Part shown: piece after piece, positions 6,838-7,110 of the stretch
Layout of the letters: the number at the start of each line of letters is the position of its first letter
Position numbering within the stretch: the stretch's first letter is position 1
Notes under the pieces: model-generated
Told to the model about the DNA's origin: nothing
Seen by the model: the letters and a program-made list of their open reading frames with translations, nothing else
Databases searched by the model: none
Translations under genes and position numbers: made by a program
From: Clostridia bacterium
Lineage (GTDB): Bacteria > Bacillota > Clostridia > Christensenellales > HGM11417
Assembly: GCA_028700355.1 (NCBI GenBank)
Contig: JAQVSX010000030.1
Span: 1 to 7,110, forward strand
Length of the DNA: 7,110 nt
Direction: 5' to 3'

Positions 6838-7110
6838 GCGCTGCCCCTGTCAAAGAGTATATCTGTTATTTGTGTAATATATTTTTCTTTTATCTGCTCT
6901 AACAATTGGTTTATTGTCAGCTTTTTATCATAATTGCTTGATTTAAGAATAACGCCGCTGAAAGTTTGCTTATCTAAATTATAGCTTAGCTTTATTTTTT
7001 TCTTTTTAGATATCGCCGTTACAGCCGCCTCGTCAATTATGCCACTGTCAGTTGATACTGTTACTATATCTTTGTCTTCGGCATATTTTTCAATAAGCAC
7101 TGTCAAGAAA
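6834..7110 (-). CDS. atpE: V/A-type ATPase subunit E (peripheral stalk), C-terminal part only
   Basis: Subunit E (NtpE) forms, with a G/H-type partner, the stator stalk that holds the A3B3 head still. Only the last 91 residues are in the window; the frame is open at the right edge, so the TTG at 7106 is not a start. The visible part matches the C-terminal globular domain: an alternating strand region IVTVSTDSGIIDEAAV, then FSGVILKSSN, and the closing helix LTINQLLEQIKEKYITQITD ending ILFDRGSA (family pattern: GG-ILxDG, then a helix ending in ILF). The usual long N-terminal coiled coil would be outside the window. The assignment relies on this C-terminal pattern plus the position just before subunit C. 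Confidence 0.85.
   Translation of the reverse strand, partial: FLTVLIEKYAEDKDIVTVSTDSGIIDEAAVTAISKKKKIKLSYNLDKQTFSGVILKSSNYDKKLTINQLLEQIKEKYITQITDILFDRGSA

Noticed and set aside
3730..7110. Deciding H+ versus Na+ specificity of the ATPase
   Set aside because: Specificity lies in the membrane K and I subunits, which are not in the window.

Overview
The window is a piece of an AT-rich bacterial chromosome. It carries most of the cytoplasmic (V1) half of a V/A-type ATPase, a 3-methyladenine DNA glycosylase gene, one tRNA-Pro and the end of a QueT-type queuosine-precursor transporter. The combination of a bacterial V/A-type ATPase, an ECF-family QueT protein, strong AGGAG-type Shine-Dalgarno sites, a TTGACA/TAAAAT promoter and a tRNA gene with encoded CCA suggests a low-GC Firmicute, most likely from the Clostridia. 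That placement is inference from gene content; no marker gene in the window fixes it.

Layout, left to right. Positions 2-460 (+) hold queT, missing its first residues at the window edge. Positions 461-896 are a convergent intergenic region without a credible gene. It contains a weak candidate terminator for queT, then a dense run of five back-to-back inverted repeats (659-792) that ends in a 26-bp perfect palindrome, then a good rho-independent terminator facing leftward (843-887). Everything to the right is on the minus strand: tRNA-Pro(CGG) with encoded CCA (897-972), the DNA glycosylase (1022-1654), and V-ATPase genes D, B, A, F, C and the 3' end of E (1711 to the right edge). Read in the direction of transcription the order is E-C-F-A-B-D, then glycosylase, then tRNA-Pro, then terminator.

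The ATPase genes form one tight operon. E/C and C/F overlap by ATGA, A/B overlap by 8 nt, B/D share one nucleotide (TAATG), and only F and A are separated, by 19 nt. The two subunits needed in three copies (A and B) have the clearest Shine-Dalgarno sites. All catalytic signatures are intact: the P-loop, GER and Walker B region in A, and the degenerate P-loop plus candidate arginine finger in B. The membrane genes I and K and any G/H stalk gene would lie beyond the right edge, so ion specificity (H+ or Na+) cannot be judged.

The glycosylase has its own consensus-like promoter just after the ATPase D gene. That promoter is so close to the GTG start that the mRNA would be leaderless or nearly so. 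No terminator is visible between ATPase D and the glycosylase, or between the glycosylase and the tRNA, so the first visible stop signal for leftward transcription is the hairpin after the tRNA. The most unexplained element is the five-hairpin cluster at 659-792, which could be a structured RNA or a palindromic repeat element.
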